From: Pseudomonas sp. LS1212
Lineage (GTDB): Bacteria; Pseudomonadota; Gammaproteobacteria; Pseudomonadales; Pseudomonadaceae
DNA length: 64,000 nt
Assembly: GCF_024741815.1 (NCBI RefSeq)
Contig: NZ_CP102951.1
Location: 1,215,001 to 1,279,000, forward strand
Direction: 5' to 3'
The number at the start of each line of letters is the position of its first letter. Within the stretch, counting starts at the first letter, position 1. A program made the position numbers and the translations under genes. The notes below the pieces were generated by a model. That model made no database searches and had not been told where the DNA came from. It was given only the letters and a program-made list of their open reading frames with translations. Positions 24,485-33,537 of this stretch are shown here, in pieces.

Positions 24485-25717
24485 ATGCATTCCCTCAAGG
24501 TTCTGATTCTTGAAGACCACCCCTTTCAACTGATGGCCTTGCATCAGATGCTCAATGCCAACGGCGTATTCGATGTGTTGACAGCCGAGACTGTCGAATC
24601 CGCACGCCAGTCTCTGGCACGCCGAGGGCGGGTCGATGTCGCCATCTGCGATTTGCAGATGCCTGGCGCCGATGGTCTGGATCTGATTCAGCATCTGGCC
24701 TGCGCTGGCCTGGCAGGGGCCGTGGTTCTACTCAGTGGGGCCGAACGCAACGTTCTCGACAGCGTGAGCCAACTGGCCCGGCAACAGGGACTGCGGGTAT
24801 TGGGCAGCTTGCAGAAACCAGCCTGCGTGGCATCGGTGCGCAAACTGCTCGAGTCGTACCTGGACGAAACAGCGATTGACCACCCGGTACCCACGGCGCC
24901 GCAGTGCAGCGAGGGCCCCGACCCGCGCGCCTTGCAACCTGAGCAGCTGATGCAAACCATCGCCCAATGGGTCGTGCACTTTCAGCCCAAGGTCTGCCTG
25001 GAGGGCAATCTGGTTGGGGTCGAGGCACTGGTGCGCTGGCAGCATCCCGAGTTGGGGTTGCTGACACCCGGCCAGTTCCTGCCGATGATCGAGAATGCCG
25101 GGCTGCTCGCGCGCTTGACCTGGCACGTGCTCGATCGGGCGCTTGAGCTCAGTGCGGCGGTGCGCCTGGCCAATGCTCTGCACTTGCCGGTGGCCGTGAA
25201 TATTGCACCCCGGTTGCTGGAACAGGAGGATTTCCCCCGGCAGGTGCTCGCAGCGCTTGCGCGCCATGGCGTACCCGCCAGCGCGCTGACCCTGGAAATC
25301 ATCGAAGCCCAGGGTTGCCAGCTTGCCCCTGAACAGCTTGAGGGGTTGCTGCGCCTGCGTTTAGCGGGGTGTCAGCTGTCGATTGATGATTTCGGAGTGG
25401 GAGAGTCCAATCTTCAGCGGTTATTGGCGTTGCCTTTCAGCGAACTGAAACTGCCCAGCGAATTCATTCGAGGCATGGCCGAGGATGAAAGAAAAGCGGC
25501 GGTGGTGGCTGGTGCGCTGATCATGGCCAGGCGCATGGACCTCAAGGTCGTGGTCGAGGGGGTGGAGACGGTTGAAGACCTGCGGGCCATCAAGGCCCTG
25601 GGCAATCCGATCATGCAGGGGTATTTCATTGCCCGCCCCATGGCTAGCCTCGAGCTGAAGCGCTGGATCGCTGACCGCGAAGGGGTCTCTTGCGGGCAGG
25701 CCGGGTGGCTTCGGTAA
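24485..25717 (+). CDS. Response regulator with EAL c-di-GMP phosphodiesterase domain (RocR-like)
   Basis: 410 residues. The N-terminal receiver starts LKVLILEDHPFQLMAL with phospho-acceptor Asp near residue 56 (AICDLQMPGADG). The C-terminal EAL domain shows EALVRWQHPE (about 180), LTLEIIEAQG, DDFGVGESNLQRLL, a Lys in ELKLPSEFIRGM and VVEGVET, so the metal-binding and catalytic residues look intact and it should degrade c-di-GMP. It follows the hybrid kinase by 87 bp; the pair matches the RocS-RocR type of system. Start ATG 24485 was chosen over the open frame from 24401 because homology begins there. Confidence 0.92.
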   Translation: MHSLKVLILEDHPFQLMALHQMLNANGVFDVLTAETVESARQSLARRGRVDVAICDLQMPGADGLDLIQHLACAGLAGAVVLLSGAERNVLDSVSQLARQQGLRVLGSLQKPACVASVRKLLESYLDETAIDHPVPTAPQCSEGPDPRALQPEQLMQTIAQWVVHFQPKVCLEGNLVGVEALVRWQHPELGLLTPGQFLPMIENAGLLARLTWHVLDRALELSAAVRLANALHLPVAVNIAPRLLEQEDFPRQVLAALARHGVPASALTLEIIEAQGCQLAPEQLEGLLRLRLAGCQLSIDDFGVGESNLQRLLALPFSELKLPSEFIRGMAEDERKAAVVAGALIMARRMDLKVVVEGVETVEDLRAIKALGNPIMQGYFIARPMASLELKRWIADREGVSCGQAGWLR

Positions 25718-25821
25718 CCAGGTCCATCGGCAAATTCAATCTGTCATATTCAGCGGGCATGCTCATTCAAAACGAAACTGCGAAGGCAACTTTGATTTCG
25801 GACAAGAGAGTGGTGAACAAG

Positions 25822-26112
25822 ATGGAAAATATCAGCTTGTTGCTAAGTGAAGCTTTGACGCCCTACCTGGTCACGCTGGGCCCATCCGGTTCGCTCCGGG
25901 AATATCGGATGACGCTCACCAATGCCTCAGGCGCCATTGTGATTGACCGAACAGTCAGTTGCTATCAGCTGCATGACAAGCGTCTGCTGACCGACGTTGT
26001 CGATGGCTTGCGGCGTGATCTGCTGATCGCCGAGGGGCGTTTGCAGCCCTGCGCCATTGCTGCTCTGCGCAATGCCGCGCAATGCAGGGCGTTTATCCTT
26101 TCGGCAGCCTGA
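25822..26112 (+). CDS. DUF3509 family protein
   Basis: 96 residues from ATG 25822 (ATG 25759 in the same frame would add 21). It contains LLLSEALTPYLVTLGPSGSL and LTDVVDGLRRDLLIAEGRLQ, the helical signature of DUF3509, a small cytoplasmic family I know from Pseudomonas with no assigned function. It follows the EAL regulator by about 100 bp. Confidence 0.7.
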   Translation: MENISLLLSEALTPYLVTLGPSGSLREYRMTLTNASGAIVIDRTVSCYQLHDKRLLTDVVDGLRRDLLIAEGRLQPCAIAALRNAAQCRAFILSAA

Positions 26113-26235
26113 GCAGGGAACCTTCCGGCCCGCAGGGACTCCTATTTTGCAAGGGCAGGGGATGCGCATTGAGCTCCGGTGCATGTTCCCTGTCGTATTG
26201 GTCATTAGCGACCCATGTCTACGGTGATCATGTTT

Positions 26236-26273
26236 GACCCCGAGCGGCTCCCCACCGTCCGGGGTTTCTTTTT
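26236..26273 (+). terminator. Probable intrinsic terminator
   Basis: ACCCCG (26237-26242) pairs with CGGGGT (26260-26265), followed by TTCTTTTT. It lies 120 bases after the DUF3509 gene and ends + strand transcription before the convergent CoA-transferase gene. The stem is short and the loop long. Confidence 0.5.
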
Positions 26274-26378
26274 GCCTGTCATCCAGGGTCAGGGACGCGC
26301 GTGCTGATCTTCAATGAAGAATGACTGCGCATCCTGCATATAGGTAGGTAATGTGACGATTACCGGCAAGCGAACAGG

Positions 26379-27578
26379 TCAAATCGTCCCTGATTCGCGC
26401 AAGCGCGCAACGGCCAAGGCGTCATAGCCCAGTTCATCGAGCAATTGATCGGTATGGGCACCCAATTCAGGGCCCACCCATTCGGCCGAGCCGGGTGTTT
26501 CGGAGAGCTTGGGCACGATCCCCGGCATCTTGAACGGCTTGCCATCGGGCAGTTTGGCCTGCAGGAACATTTCACGGGCGAGAAACTGTGGGTCATTGAA
26601 CATGTCCTCTGCCGAGTAGATGCGGCTGGCCGGGACCTGTGCCTCGTTGAGAACGGCCATCAATGCATCGAGTGGCAGCGTTCGAGCCCAGCGGTCGATA
26701 ACGCCATAGATTTCGTCGCGGCGCAGATCCCGCCCGTCGTTGCTTGCCAGGGTCGGGTCATTGGCCAGGTCTTCGCGGCCGATGGCCGACATGAAGCGTT
26801 TGAAGATCGCATCGCCGTTGGCACCGATCTGCACATGCCGGCCATCGGCACTGGTATGGATCGAGGAGGGTGTGATGCCCGGCATGATGTTGCCGGTGCG
26901 CTCACGGATGAAGCCGAACACATCGAACTCCGGGACCATGCTCTCCATCATCGCAAAGATCGCCTCGTACAGCGCGACATCGACCACCTGGCCCTGGCCG
27001 CCGTTGACTTCGCGGTGGCGCAGCGCCATCAACGCCCCGATCACACCCCAGAGCGCGGCAATGGAATCACCGATGGAGATACCGGTACGCACCGGTGGGC
27101 GATCCTCGAAGCCGGTGATATAGCGCAGGCCGCCCATGGACTCGCCGACGGCGCCGAAGCCGGGTTGGTCTTTCATCGGCCCGGTCTGGCCGAAACCCGA
27201 CAACCTGACCATTACCAGCTTCGGGTTCAGCGCATGCAGCACGTCCCAGCCAAGCCCGAGCTTTTCCAGAACGCCAGGGCGGAAGTTCTCGATCAGGATG
27301 TCCGCCTCGGCCAACAGCTTCTTGAGGATTTCCTGGCCGTCGGGGTGCTTGAGGTTCAGGGTCAATGACTTTTTATTGCGCGCCTGGACGAACCACCACA
27401 GCGAGGTACCCTCGTACAGCTTGCGCCACTTGCGCAGGGGGTCGCCGCCATCCGGGGATTCGACCTTGATGACCTCGGCACCGAACTCGGCACAGATGCG
27501 TGAGGCGAAGGGACCGGCGATCAGGGTACCGAGTTCGATGACTTTCAGACCGGCGAGAGGTTTGGCGGCAAGTTGCAT
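26379..27578 (-). CDS. Class III CoA-transferase (CaiB/BaiF family)
   Basis: 399 residues, catalysing transfer of CoA between carboxylic acids. N-terminus LAGLKVIELGTLIAGPFASR, ADILIENFRPGVLEKLGLGW, and the segment with the catalytic Asp, RTGISIGDSIAALWGVIGAL (about residue 170). Length is typical of CaiB. The start is the ATG read leftward from 27578; the frame stays open to 27710 without homology. It is a single gene on the - strand between two + strand units. The substrate acid is unknown. Confidence 0.9.
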   Translation of the reverse strand: MQLAAKPLAGLKVIELGTLIAGPFASRICAEFGAEVIKVESPDGGDPLRKWRKLYEGTSLWWFVQARNKKSLTLNLKHPDGQEILKKLLAEADILIENFRPGVLEKLGLGWDVLHALNPKLVMVRLSGFGQTGPMKDQPGFGAVGESMGGLRYITGFEDRPPVRTGISIGDSIAALWGVIGALMALRHREVNGGQGQVVDVALYEAIFAMMESMVPEFDVFGFIRERTGNIMPGITPSSIHTSADGRHVQIGANGDAIFKRFMSAIGREDLANDPTLASNDGRDLRRDEIYGVIDRWARTLPLDALMAVLNEAQVPASRIYSAEDMFNDPQFLAREMFLQAKLPDGKPFKMPGIVPKLSETPGSAEWVGPELGAHTDQLLDELGYDALAVARLRESGTI

Positions 27579-27721
27579 GGCAAGTCCGTGGCGGCAGGGC
27601 AGGATCGATGTTTTTAACACAGGCCGGGCCCTGGCTGGTACTCGATCACGCCCTTGCCATTCGTTCATTGGCTTTGCATCGGTTAGACTGGGCGACTTTT
27701 CTCGCCGCAAGAAGCCCGTTC

Positions 27722-28264
27722 ATGGCCCAGCCGTCCACGACCTACAAGTTTGAACTGAACCTCACCGACCTCGATCGCGGGGTATACGAGAGCGTCAAGC
27801 AAACCATTGCCCGCCACCCATCCGAAACCGAAGAGCGCATGACCGTACGCTTGCTGGCTTATGCCTTCTGGTATAACGAACAGCTGTCGTTCGGTCGCGG
27901 CCTGTCGGAAGTGGACGAGCCTGCCTTGTGGGAAAAAAGCCTGGATGACCGGGTCCTTCACTGGATCGAGGTCGGCCAGCCGGATGCCGAGCGCCTGACC
28001 TGGTGTTCCCGTCGCACCGAGCGCACCAGCCTGCTGGCCTACGGCAGCCTGCGTGTCTGGCAGACCAAGGTGGTCGATGCGGTCAAGAACCTGAAAAACG
28101 TCAATATTGCCGGCGTCCCCCAGGAAGTCCTGGAGACGCTGGCCAAGGACATGCCGCGCGTCATCAAGTGGGATGTCATGATCAGCGAAGGGACGATTTT
28201 CGTGACCGACGACCGTGGTCAGCACGAAGTCCAGCTCGAGTGGCTGATGGGCGAGCGCGGTTAA
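27722..28264 (+). CDS. yaeQ: YaeQ family protein
   Basis: 180 residues matching the YaeQ family, which has a PD-(D/E)XK nuclease-like fold but no settled function. It begins MAQPSTTYKFELNLTDLDRG, with LLAYAFWYNEQLSFGRGLSE and WCSRRTERTSLLAYGSLRVW. Start ATG 27722; the ORF extends upstream to 27608 into the CoA-transferase leader but homology does not. recJ begins 3 bases after its stop. Confidence 0.93.
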   Translation: MAQPSTTYKFELNLTDLDRGVYESVKQTIARHPSETEERMTVRLLAYAFWYNEQLSFGRGLSEVDEPALWEKSLDDRVLHWIEVGQPDAERLTWCSRRTERTSLLAYGSLRVWQTKVVDAVKNLKNVNIAGVPQEVLETLAKDMPRVIKWDVMISEGTIFVTDDRGQHEVQLEWLMGERG

Positions 28265-28267
28265 GCA

Positions 28268-29977
28268 ATGCGTATCGAACCACGCCAACTGCCTGAAACC
28301 TTGCCCTTTCTCGGTGACCTGCCGCCGCTGTTGACACGGCTCTACGCGGCGCGTGGCGTGCAGTCCGAGGCTGAGCTGGATAAAAGTCTTGCGCGACTGA
28401 TTCCTTTCCAGCAACTCAAGGGCATCGACGCCGCCGTGGATTTGCTGGTCGTCGCCCTCGAGCAACGCCAGCGCATTCTCATCGTCGGCGACTTCGACGC
28501 CGATGGCGCCACGGCCAGTACGGTCGGTGTGCTGGGCTTGCGTCTGCTGGGCGCGGCCCACGTCGATTACCTGGTGCCCAACCGTTTTGAATATGGCTAC
28601 GGCCTGACGCCGGAAATCGTCGAGGTGGCGCTGCAGCGCCAGCCCGATTTGTTGATTACCGTCGACAACGGCATTTCCAGCGTCGAAGGCGTTGCCGCGG
28701 CCAAGGCGGCCGGTCTGCAGGTACTGGTCACCGACCACCATTTGCCGGGCAACGAGTTGCCCGCGGCCGACGCCATCGTCAACCCGAACCAACCGGGCTG
28801 CGGGTTCCCCAGCAAGGCGCTGGCCGGGGTCGGGGTGATCTTCTACGTCCTGATGGCCTTGCGTGCGCGCTTGCGCAGCCTGGGCCACTACGCAACCCGG
28901 CCGCAGCCGAACATCGGTGAGCTGCTCGATCTGGTGGCGCTCGGCAGCGTGGCCGACGTGGTGCCGCTCGATGCCAACAACCGTATCCTGGTCCACCAGG
29001 GGCTGGAGCGGATTCGCGCCGGACGTGCGCGGCCCGGGCTCAAGGCCATTCTGGAAGTGGCCAGGCGCGAACACGGTCGCATCACCTCCACGGACCTGGG
29101 TTTTATCCTGGGCCCGCGTCTGAACGCTGCCGGTCGTCTGGATGACATGAGCCTGGGCATCGAATGCCTGCTCAGCGAAGACCCGACCCTGGCTCGGGAA
29201 ATGGCGGTGCAGCTGGATGAGCTGAATCAGGATCGCAAGTCCATCGAACAGGGCATGCAACGCGAAGCGCTGGCCCAGCTCAAGGACCTGCCGCTGGAGT
29301 CGATGCCGTTCGGGCTATGCCTGTTCGAGGCTGACTGGCACCAGGGGGTGATCGGTATTCTGGCCTCGCGCCTTAAAGAGCGTTACCACCGTCCGACCAT
29401 CGCCTTCGCCGATGCCGGCGCGGGGATGCTCAAGGGCTCGGCCCGCTCGGTGCCGGGGTTCCATATACGCGATGCCCTGGACGCCGTGGCGGCCGGGCAC
29501 CCGCAGCTGATCAGCAAGTTCGGTGGGCATGCCATGGCTGCCGGCCTGTCATTGCCGGCGGAAAATTTCCCGGCCTTCGCCGCGGCGTTCGATGCCGAGG
29601 TGCGTCGGCAGTTGCGCGAGGAGGACCTGACCGGTCGGTTGCTGTCCGACGGCACGCTGGCGGTCGAGGAGTTCCACCTGGAGCTGGCGCGCGCCTTGCG
29701 CCATGCCGGGCCCTGGGGCCAGCACTTTCCCGAACCCCTTTTTCATGGCGTGTTCCAACTGGTCGAACAGCGCGTGGTCGGCGAGCGTCACCTGAAGGTC
29801 GTGCTCAAGAGCGAATGCGGTTCGGTGAAGCTTGACGGTATTGCCTTCGGTATCGATCGGGAGATCTGGCCCAACCCTTCGGTGCGCTGGGTAGAGCTGG
29901 CCTACAAGCTCGATCTCAATGAGTTTCGCGGCCAGGAAACCGTCCAGTTGATGATCGCGCACATGGAGCCGCGTTGA
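28268..29977 (+). CDS. recJ: Single-stranded-DNA-specific exonuclease RecJ
   Basis: 5'-3' ssDNA exonuclease in RecFOR recombination, mismatch and base excision repair. 569 residues with DHH-family motifs: ILIVGDFDADGATAST (about residue 76), VTVDNGISS, LVTDHHLPG (about 156), DLVALGSVADVVPL, LGPRLNAAGRLDDM, then the DHHA1 domain with GGHAMAAGLSL. Start ATG 28268 is 3 bases after yaeQ and gives normal length. Confidence 0.97.
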   Translation: MRIEPRQLPETLPFLGDLPPLLTRLYAARGVQSEAELDKSLARLIPFQQLKGIDAAVDLLVVALEQRQRILIVGDFDADGATASTVGVLGLRLLGAAHVDYLVPNRFEYGYGLTPEIVEVALQRQPDLLITVDNGISSVEGVAAAKAAGLQVLVTDHHLPGNELPAADAIVNPNQPGCGFPSKALAGVGVIFYVLMALRARLRSLGHYATRPQPNIGELLDLVALGSVADVVPLDANNRILVHQGLERIRAGRARPGLKAILEVARREHGRITSTDLGFILGPRLNAAGRLDDMSLGIECLLSEDPTLAREMAVQLDELNQDRKSIEQGMQREALAQLKDLPLESMPFGLCLFEADWHQGVIGILASRLKERYHRPTIAFADAGAGMLKGSARSVPGFHIRDALDAVAAGHPQLISKFGGHAMAAGLSLPAENFPAFAAAFDAEVRRQLREEDLTGRLLSDGTLAVEEFHLELARALRHAGPWGQHFPEPLFHGVFQLVEQRVVGERHLKVVLKSECGSVKLDGIAFGIDREIWPNPSVRWVELAYKLDLNEFRGQETVQLMIAHMEPR

Positions 29978-30119
29978 TCGAATAGGGGGGAAGCCGATCA
30001 AAGTGGTCTAGGCTCTAAAGCACTGTCTGATTTGTCATGTGAACCTGCGGGGAAGATTCTCGTCTGTCGACTTTTCAAACAGAACCTGGAGCCTTACCAC
30101 TTGACTTGAGAGGTGCCCC

Positions 30120-31226
30120 ATGAGTCTGCTGCTTGAACCCTACACCCTGCGTCAGTTGACCCTGCCCAATCGAATTGCGGTTTCTCCAATGTGCCAGTAT
30201 TCCAGTGTCGATGGCCTGGCCAATGACTGGCACCTGGTTCATCTCGGCAGCCGCGCCATCGGCGGTGCGGGCCTGGTTTTCAGCGAAGCGACGGCGGTCA
30301 CCGCCGATGGCCGCATCACCGCCCAGGACTTGGGCCTGTGGTGCGACGAACAGATCGCGCCATTGCAACGCATCACCCGTTTCATTACCGCGCAAGGCTC
30401 GGTGCCCGGCATCCAGCTCGCACATGCCGGGCGCAAGGCCAGTACGTATCGGCCCTGGTTGGGCAAGCACGGCAGCGTGCCGGTCAGCGAAGGTGGCTGG
30501 GTTCCGGTCGGGCCATCGAAAATTGCCTTCGACCCCGAGCACACTGCGCCCACCGAACTCAGCGAAGGGCAGATCCAGAGTGTGATCGAAGCCTTTGTCG
30601 AGGCCGCCAAGCGGGCATTGGTCGCCGGTTTCAAAGTGGTCGAGATTCATGCGGCGCACGGCTACCTGCTGCATCAGTTCCTGTCGCCGATCAGCAACCA
30701 GCGTCGCGACCAGTACGGCAGCTGCTTCGAGAACCGCATCCGTCTGACCCTGCAGGTCACCGAAGCGGTGCGCGCCATCTGGCCTGAAGAGTTGCCGCTG
30801 TTCGTGCGGGTTTCGGCCACCGACTGGGTCGAGGACGGCTGGAATCCGGACGAAACCGTCGAATTGGCACGGCGCCTGAAAGCGGTGGGCGTCGACTTGA
30901 TCGACGTTTCGTCCGGTGGCACCTCAGTGAATGCCGAAATCCCCACAGGCCCCGGTTATCAAACCCGTTTCGCCGAGCGTGTACGCAAGGAGTCCGGTAT
31001 CGCCACTGGCACCGTGGGCATGATCACGGAACCGGCCCAGGCCGAACACATTCTGCGGACGTGCCAGGCCGACATCATCCTGCTGGCCCGTGAACTGCTG
31101 CGCGACCCTTACTGGGCGTTGCATGCCGACGACGATCTGGGCGGGCAAAAGGCCGTCTGGCCGGCGCAATACCAACGCGCCACGAGTCGGGACCAGCCGA
31201 TTCATGAGTCGGATTTGCGCGATTGA
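30120..31226 (+). CDS. xenA: NADH:flavin oxidoreductase, Old Yellow Enzyme family (XenA-like)
   Basis: 368-residue FMN ene-reductase of the thermophilic-like (YqjM/XenA) class. Cys25 in ISPMCQYSS is the redox-tuning cysteine, QLAHAGRKAS and EIHAAHGYLLHQFLSP carry the FMN- and substrate-binding His residues, and DVSSGG and TGTVGMITEP bind FMN. Such enzymes reduce activated C=C bonds and nitro groups of xenobiotics with NADPH; the physiological substrate is unclear. Start ATG 30120 follows GAGAGG. It is a stand-alone gene; the 142-bp upstream region probably carries its promoter. Confidence 0.9.
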   Translation: MSLLLEPYTLRQLTLPNRIAVSPMCQYSSVDGLANDWHLVHLGSRAIGGAGLVFSEATAVTADGRITAQDLGLWCDEQIAPLQRITRFITAQGSVPGIQLAHAGRKASTYRPWLGKHGSVPVSEGGWVPVGPSKIAFDPEHTAPTELSEGQIQSVIEAFVEAAKRALVAGFKVVEIHAAHGYLLHQFLSPISNQRRDQYGSCFENRIRLTLQVTEAVRAIWPEELPLFVRVSATDWVEDGWNPDETVELARRLKAVGVDLIDVSSGGTSVNAEIPTGPGYQTRFAERVRKESGIATGTVGMITEPAQAEHILRTCQADIILLARELLRDPYWALHADDDLGGQKAVWPAQYQRATSRDQPIHESDLRD

Positions 31227-31303
31227 TCGCAGGGGCGGCCGAGCGGTGCCCAGCTTGGCCGCGAATGGTTCGAGTCACCTCCAACCAGAGCGGCCACTTG
31301 AAG

Positions 31304-31636
31304 TCAGGCGTGCGCCTCGCGGCTCAAAACATCACTGACCCATTGATTGATGCTTTTATGCGCAAGCTCTGCCTTTACTGCGACTGACGCGTGCAAGGCG
31401 GGCTCCAGCCGTAGGCTCAGTTTGCCCGAATAGGCTTTTTGTGGCGGGCGCCCGATGCGCGCACAGGCCGCCAGATAATCGTCTACAGCGTCTTCGAAAG
31501 CCTCGCGAAGTTCGGACACCGACTCGGCGTGAAAGCCAATCACGTCCCGAATTCCGGCGACTTGGCCGATCAGTAGTCCATCTTCGTCGCTGTACTCGAT
31601 GCGGGCTGCATAGCCTTTGTAATTCATTACATTCAT
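31304..31636 (-). CDS. hicB: HicB-family antitoxin
   Basis: 110 residues. The N-terminal partial RNase H-like domain (YKGYAARIEYSDEDGLLIGQ, GFHAESVSELREAFEDAVDD) is followed by a C-terminal ribbon-helix-helix (GKLSLRLEPALHASVAVKAE, SINQWVSDVL) for operator binding. It should neutralise HicA and repress the operon. Its start overlaps the hicA stop by 4 bases. Confidence 0.9.
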   Translation of the reverse strand: MNVMNYKGYAARIEYSDEDGLLIGQVAGIRDVIGFHAESVSELREAFEDAVDDYLAACARIGRPPQKAYSGKLSLRLEPALHASVAVKAELAHKSINQWVSDVLSREAHA

Positions 31637-31887
31637 GGGGTAATTCCCGCCTGCTCCAGAAAAAAACGCGCATCGCGAACCTGGTAAGGTTTGGCTTCCT
31701 TGTCTGGATGAGGCCGATGGAAGGTGGCGATAACACCGTTGAGTTCAAAGCGAACGCGAGAGCCATTGCCCTCGATTGTTCTGGCTCCCGCTGCTACCAG
31801 CAACGATTCGATACGGACCCACTCCAGGCTTCTGGGGACAGGTCTGGCGAATATCACGCGGAGAGTAGAGAGCTGATTGTTATTCAT
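31633..31887 (-). CDS. hicA: HicA-family mRNA interferase toxin
   Basis: 84 residues with a double-stranded-RNA-binding-like fold. The catalytic His is probably in the segment IATFHRPHPDKEAKPYQVRD (about residues 53-72), where HicA proteins carry it on a beta strand. It precedes hicB on the - strand, the usual toxin-first order, and a palindromic operator overlaps its upstream edge. Confidence 0.9.
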   Translation of the reverse strand: MNNNQLSTLRVIFARPVPRSLEWVRIESLLVAAGARTIEGNGSRVRFELNGVIATFHRPHPDKEAKPYQVRDARFFLEQAGITP

Positions 31888-31906
31888 GGTATCAGATTAT
31901 GATACC
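31888..31906. promoter_or_regulatory. Palindromic operator of hicAB
   Basis: GGTATCA, GATTA, TGATACC: perfect 7-bp arms immediately upstream of the hicA start codon (complement 31885-31887). The position fits binding by the RHH domain of HicB for autoregulation. A -10-like TATCAT word lies inside it on the - strand. Confidence 0.7.
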
Positions 31907-31995
31907 TAGTAGAGAAGCTCAATTGGCATGAGATGGGAAAAGGAAGCGCGTTTTGTCGGAGATGTCTGCGGCAGGGCAGGGGAGTGAGTGCCCAG

Positions 31996-32024
31996 ACGAC
32001 CCGACCGCATAGCGGCCGGGTCGT
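31996..32024 (-). terminator. Hairpin between the aldehyde dehydrogenase and hicAB
   Basis: ACGACCCG (31996-32003) pairs with CGGGTCGT (32017-32024), with an inner CCGC/GCGG pair. No T-run follows on either strand. It is a strong hairpin 53 bases beyond the dehydrogenase stop and may mark the 3' end of the polyamine operon. Confidence 0.35.
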
Positions 32025-32076
32025 TGCAGTTACCGGCTGACTTTCCAGCGATAAGGCCCCAGAGGGGTCTTGCCTT

Positions 32077-33501
32077 TTAATGCTTGAACATCACATGCCG
32101 CACAACCGTGTAGTCCTCCAACCCATACATCGACATGTCCTTGCCATACCCGGAAAGCTTCTGCCCGCCATGGGGCATTTCGCTGACCAGCATGAAGTGG
32201 GTGTTGACCCAGGTGCAGCCGTACTGCAGGCGCGCCGACATGCGATGGGCCAGGCCCACGTCGCGGGTCCAGACCGACGAGGCCAGGCCGTAGTCCGAGT
32301 CGTTGGCCCAGGCCAGGACCTGCGCCTCGTCCTTGAACTTCGTCACCGATACCACCGGGCCGAACACCTCGCGGCGAACGATCTCGTCGTCCTGCCGGGC
32401 ATCGGCCAGCACCGTCGGCTCGAAGAAGTAGCCATCGCCTTCGACCGCCTTGCCGCCAGTGATCAGGCGCATGTGCGGCTGGGCGATGGCCCGCTCGACC
32501 AGGCCAGCGACGCGGTCACGGTGCTGGGCGGTGATCAGCGGGCCGAGCTCGGTGCTCGGGTCGTCCTGCAGGCCGAGCTTGATGCTGCTGACGGCGGCGC
32601 CGAGTTTCTCGACGAACTTGTCGTAGATGCCTTGTTGCGCATAGATGCGGCAGGCCGCGGTGCAATCCTGGCCGGCGTTGTAGAAGCCGAAGGTGCGGAT
32701 GCCCTCGACGGCGGCGTCGATGTCGGCGTCGTCGAAGATGATCACCGGGGCCTTGCCGCCCAGTTCCATGTGCATGCGTTTGACGCTGTCGGCGGTGCTG
32801 GCAATGATGTTCGCGCCGGTGGCGATGGAGCCGGTCAGCGAGACCATGCGTACCTTCGGATGGGTCACCAGCGGGCTGCCGACGGTAGCGCCGCGACCGA
32901 ACACCAGGTTGAGCACGCCGGCCGGGAAGATTCCGGCAGCCAGTTCGCCCAGGCGCAGGGCGGTCAGCGGGGTCTGCTCGGACGGCTTGAGCACCACGGT
33001 GTTGCCGGCGGCCAGGGCCGGGGCGATCTTCCAGGCGACCATCATCAGCGGGTAGTTCCACGGCGCGATGGAGGCGATGACACCGACCGGGTCGCGGCGG
33101 ATCATCGAGGTATGGCCCGGCAGGTACTCGCCGGCGGTCGAGCCGCTCATGCAACGGTTGGCCCCGGCGAAGAAGCGGAACACATCGGCAATGGCCGGAA
33201 TCTCATCGTTCAATGCGGCGTGGTAGGGCTTGCCGCAGTTGTCCGATTCCAGCTTGGCCAGCTCTTGGTCATGGGCCTCGATGGCGTCGGCCAGCTTGAG
33301 CAGCAGCAGCGAACGTTCCTTGGGCGCGGTCTGCGACCAGCTTTCGAAGGCTGCATCGGCGGCGCGCACGGCGGCATCGACCTGGGCTTCGCTGGCTTCG
33401 TTGATTTCCACCAGGACCCGGCCCAGCGCCGGGTTGAAGACCGGCTGGCCCGGGCCCTCGCCAGTGACCAGTTGGCCATTGATCAACAGTTGGGTTTGCA
33501 T
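32077..33501 (-). CDS. Aminobutyraldehyde dehydrogenase-like enzyme (YdcW/PatD family), copy 1
   Basis: 474 residues. NAD-dependent aldehyde dehydrogenase close in pattern to gamma-aminobutyraldehyde dehydrogenases: GVIASIAPWNYPLMMVAWKI, LKPSEQTPLTALRLGE, the glutamate in MHMELGGKAPVIIF (about 253), the catalytic Cys in FYNAGQDCTAACRIY (about 288), and EVFGPVVSVTKF. It should oxidise 4-aminobutanal or a related aldehyde to the amino acid. Start leftward from 33501. It is the last gene of the ABC transporter operon. Confidence 0.85.
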   Translation of the reverse strand: MQTQLLINGQLVTGEGPGQPVFNPALGRVLVEINEASEAQVDAAVRAADAAFESWSQTAPKERSLLLLKLADAIEAHDQELAKLESDNCGKPYHAALNDEIPAIADVFRFFAGANRCMSGSTAGEYLPGHTSMIRRDPVGVIASIAPWNYPLMMVAWKIAPALAAGNTVVLKPSEQTPLTALRLGELAAGIFPAGVLNLVFGRGATVGSPLVTHPKVRMVSLTGSIATGANIIASTADSVKRMHMELGGKAPVIIFDDADIDAAVEGIRTFGFYNAGQDCTAACRIYAQQGIYDKFVEKLGAAVSSIKLGLQDDPSTELGPLITAQHRDRVAGLVERAIAQPHMRLITGGKAVEGDGYFFEPTVLADARQDDEIVRREVFGPVVSVTKFKDEAQVLAWANDSDYGLASSVWTRDVGLAHRMSARLQYGCTWVNTHFMLVSEMPHGGQKLSGYGKDMSMYGLEDYTVVRHVMFKH

Positions 33502-33537
33502 GGCTGAATCCTCAGGGTGCTTGATTCGAATCACAGG

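Noticed and set aside
32080..33507. 475-residue + strand open frame opposite the aldehyde dehydrogenase
   Set aside because: Antisense frame of a GC-rich gene; the - strand carries all the dehydrogenase motifs.
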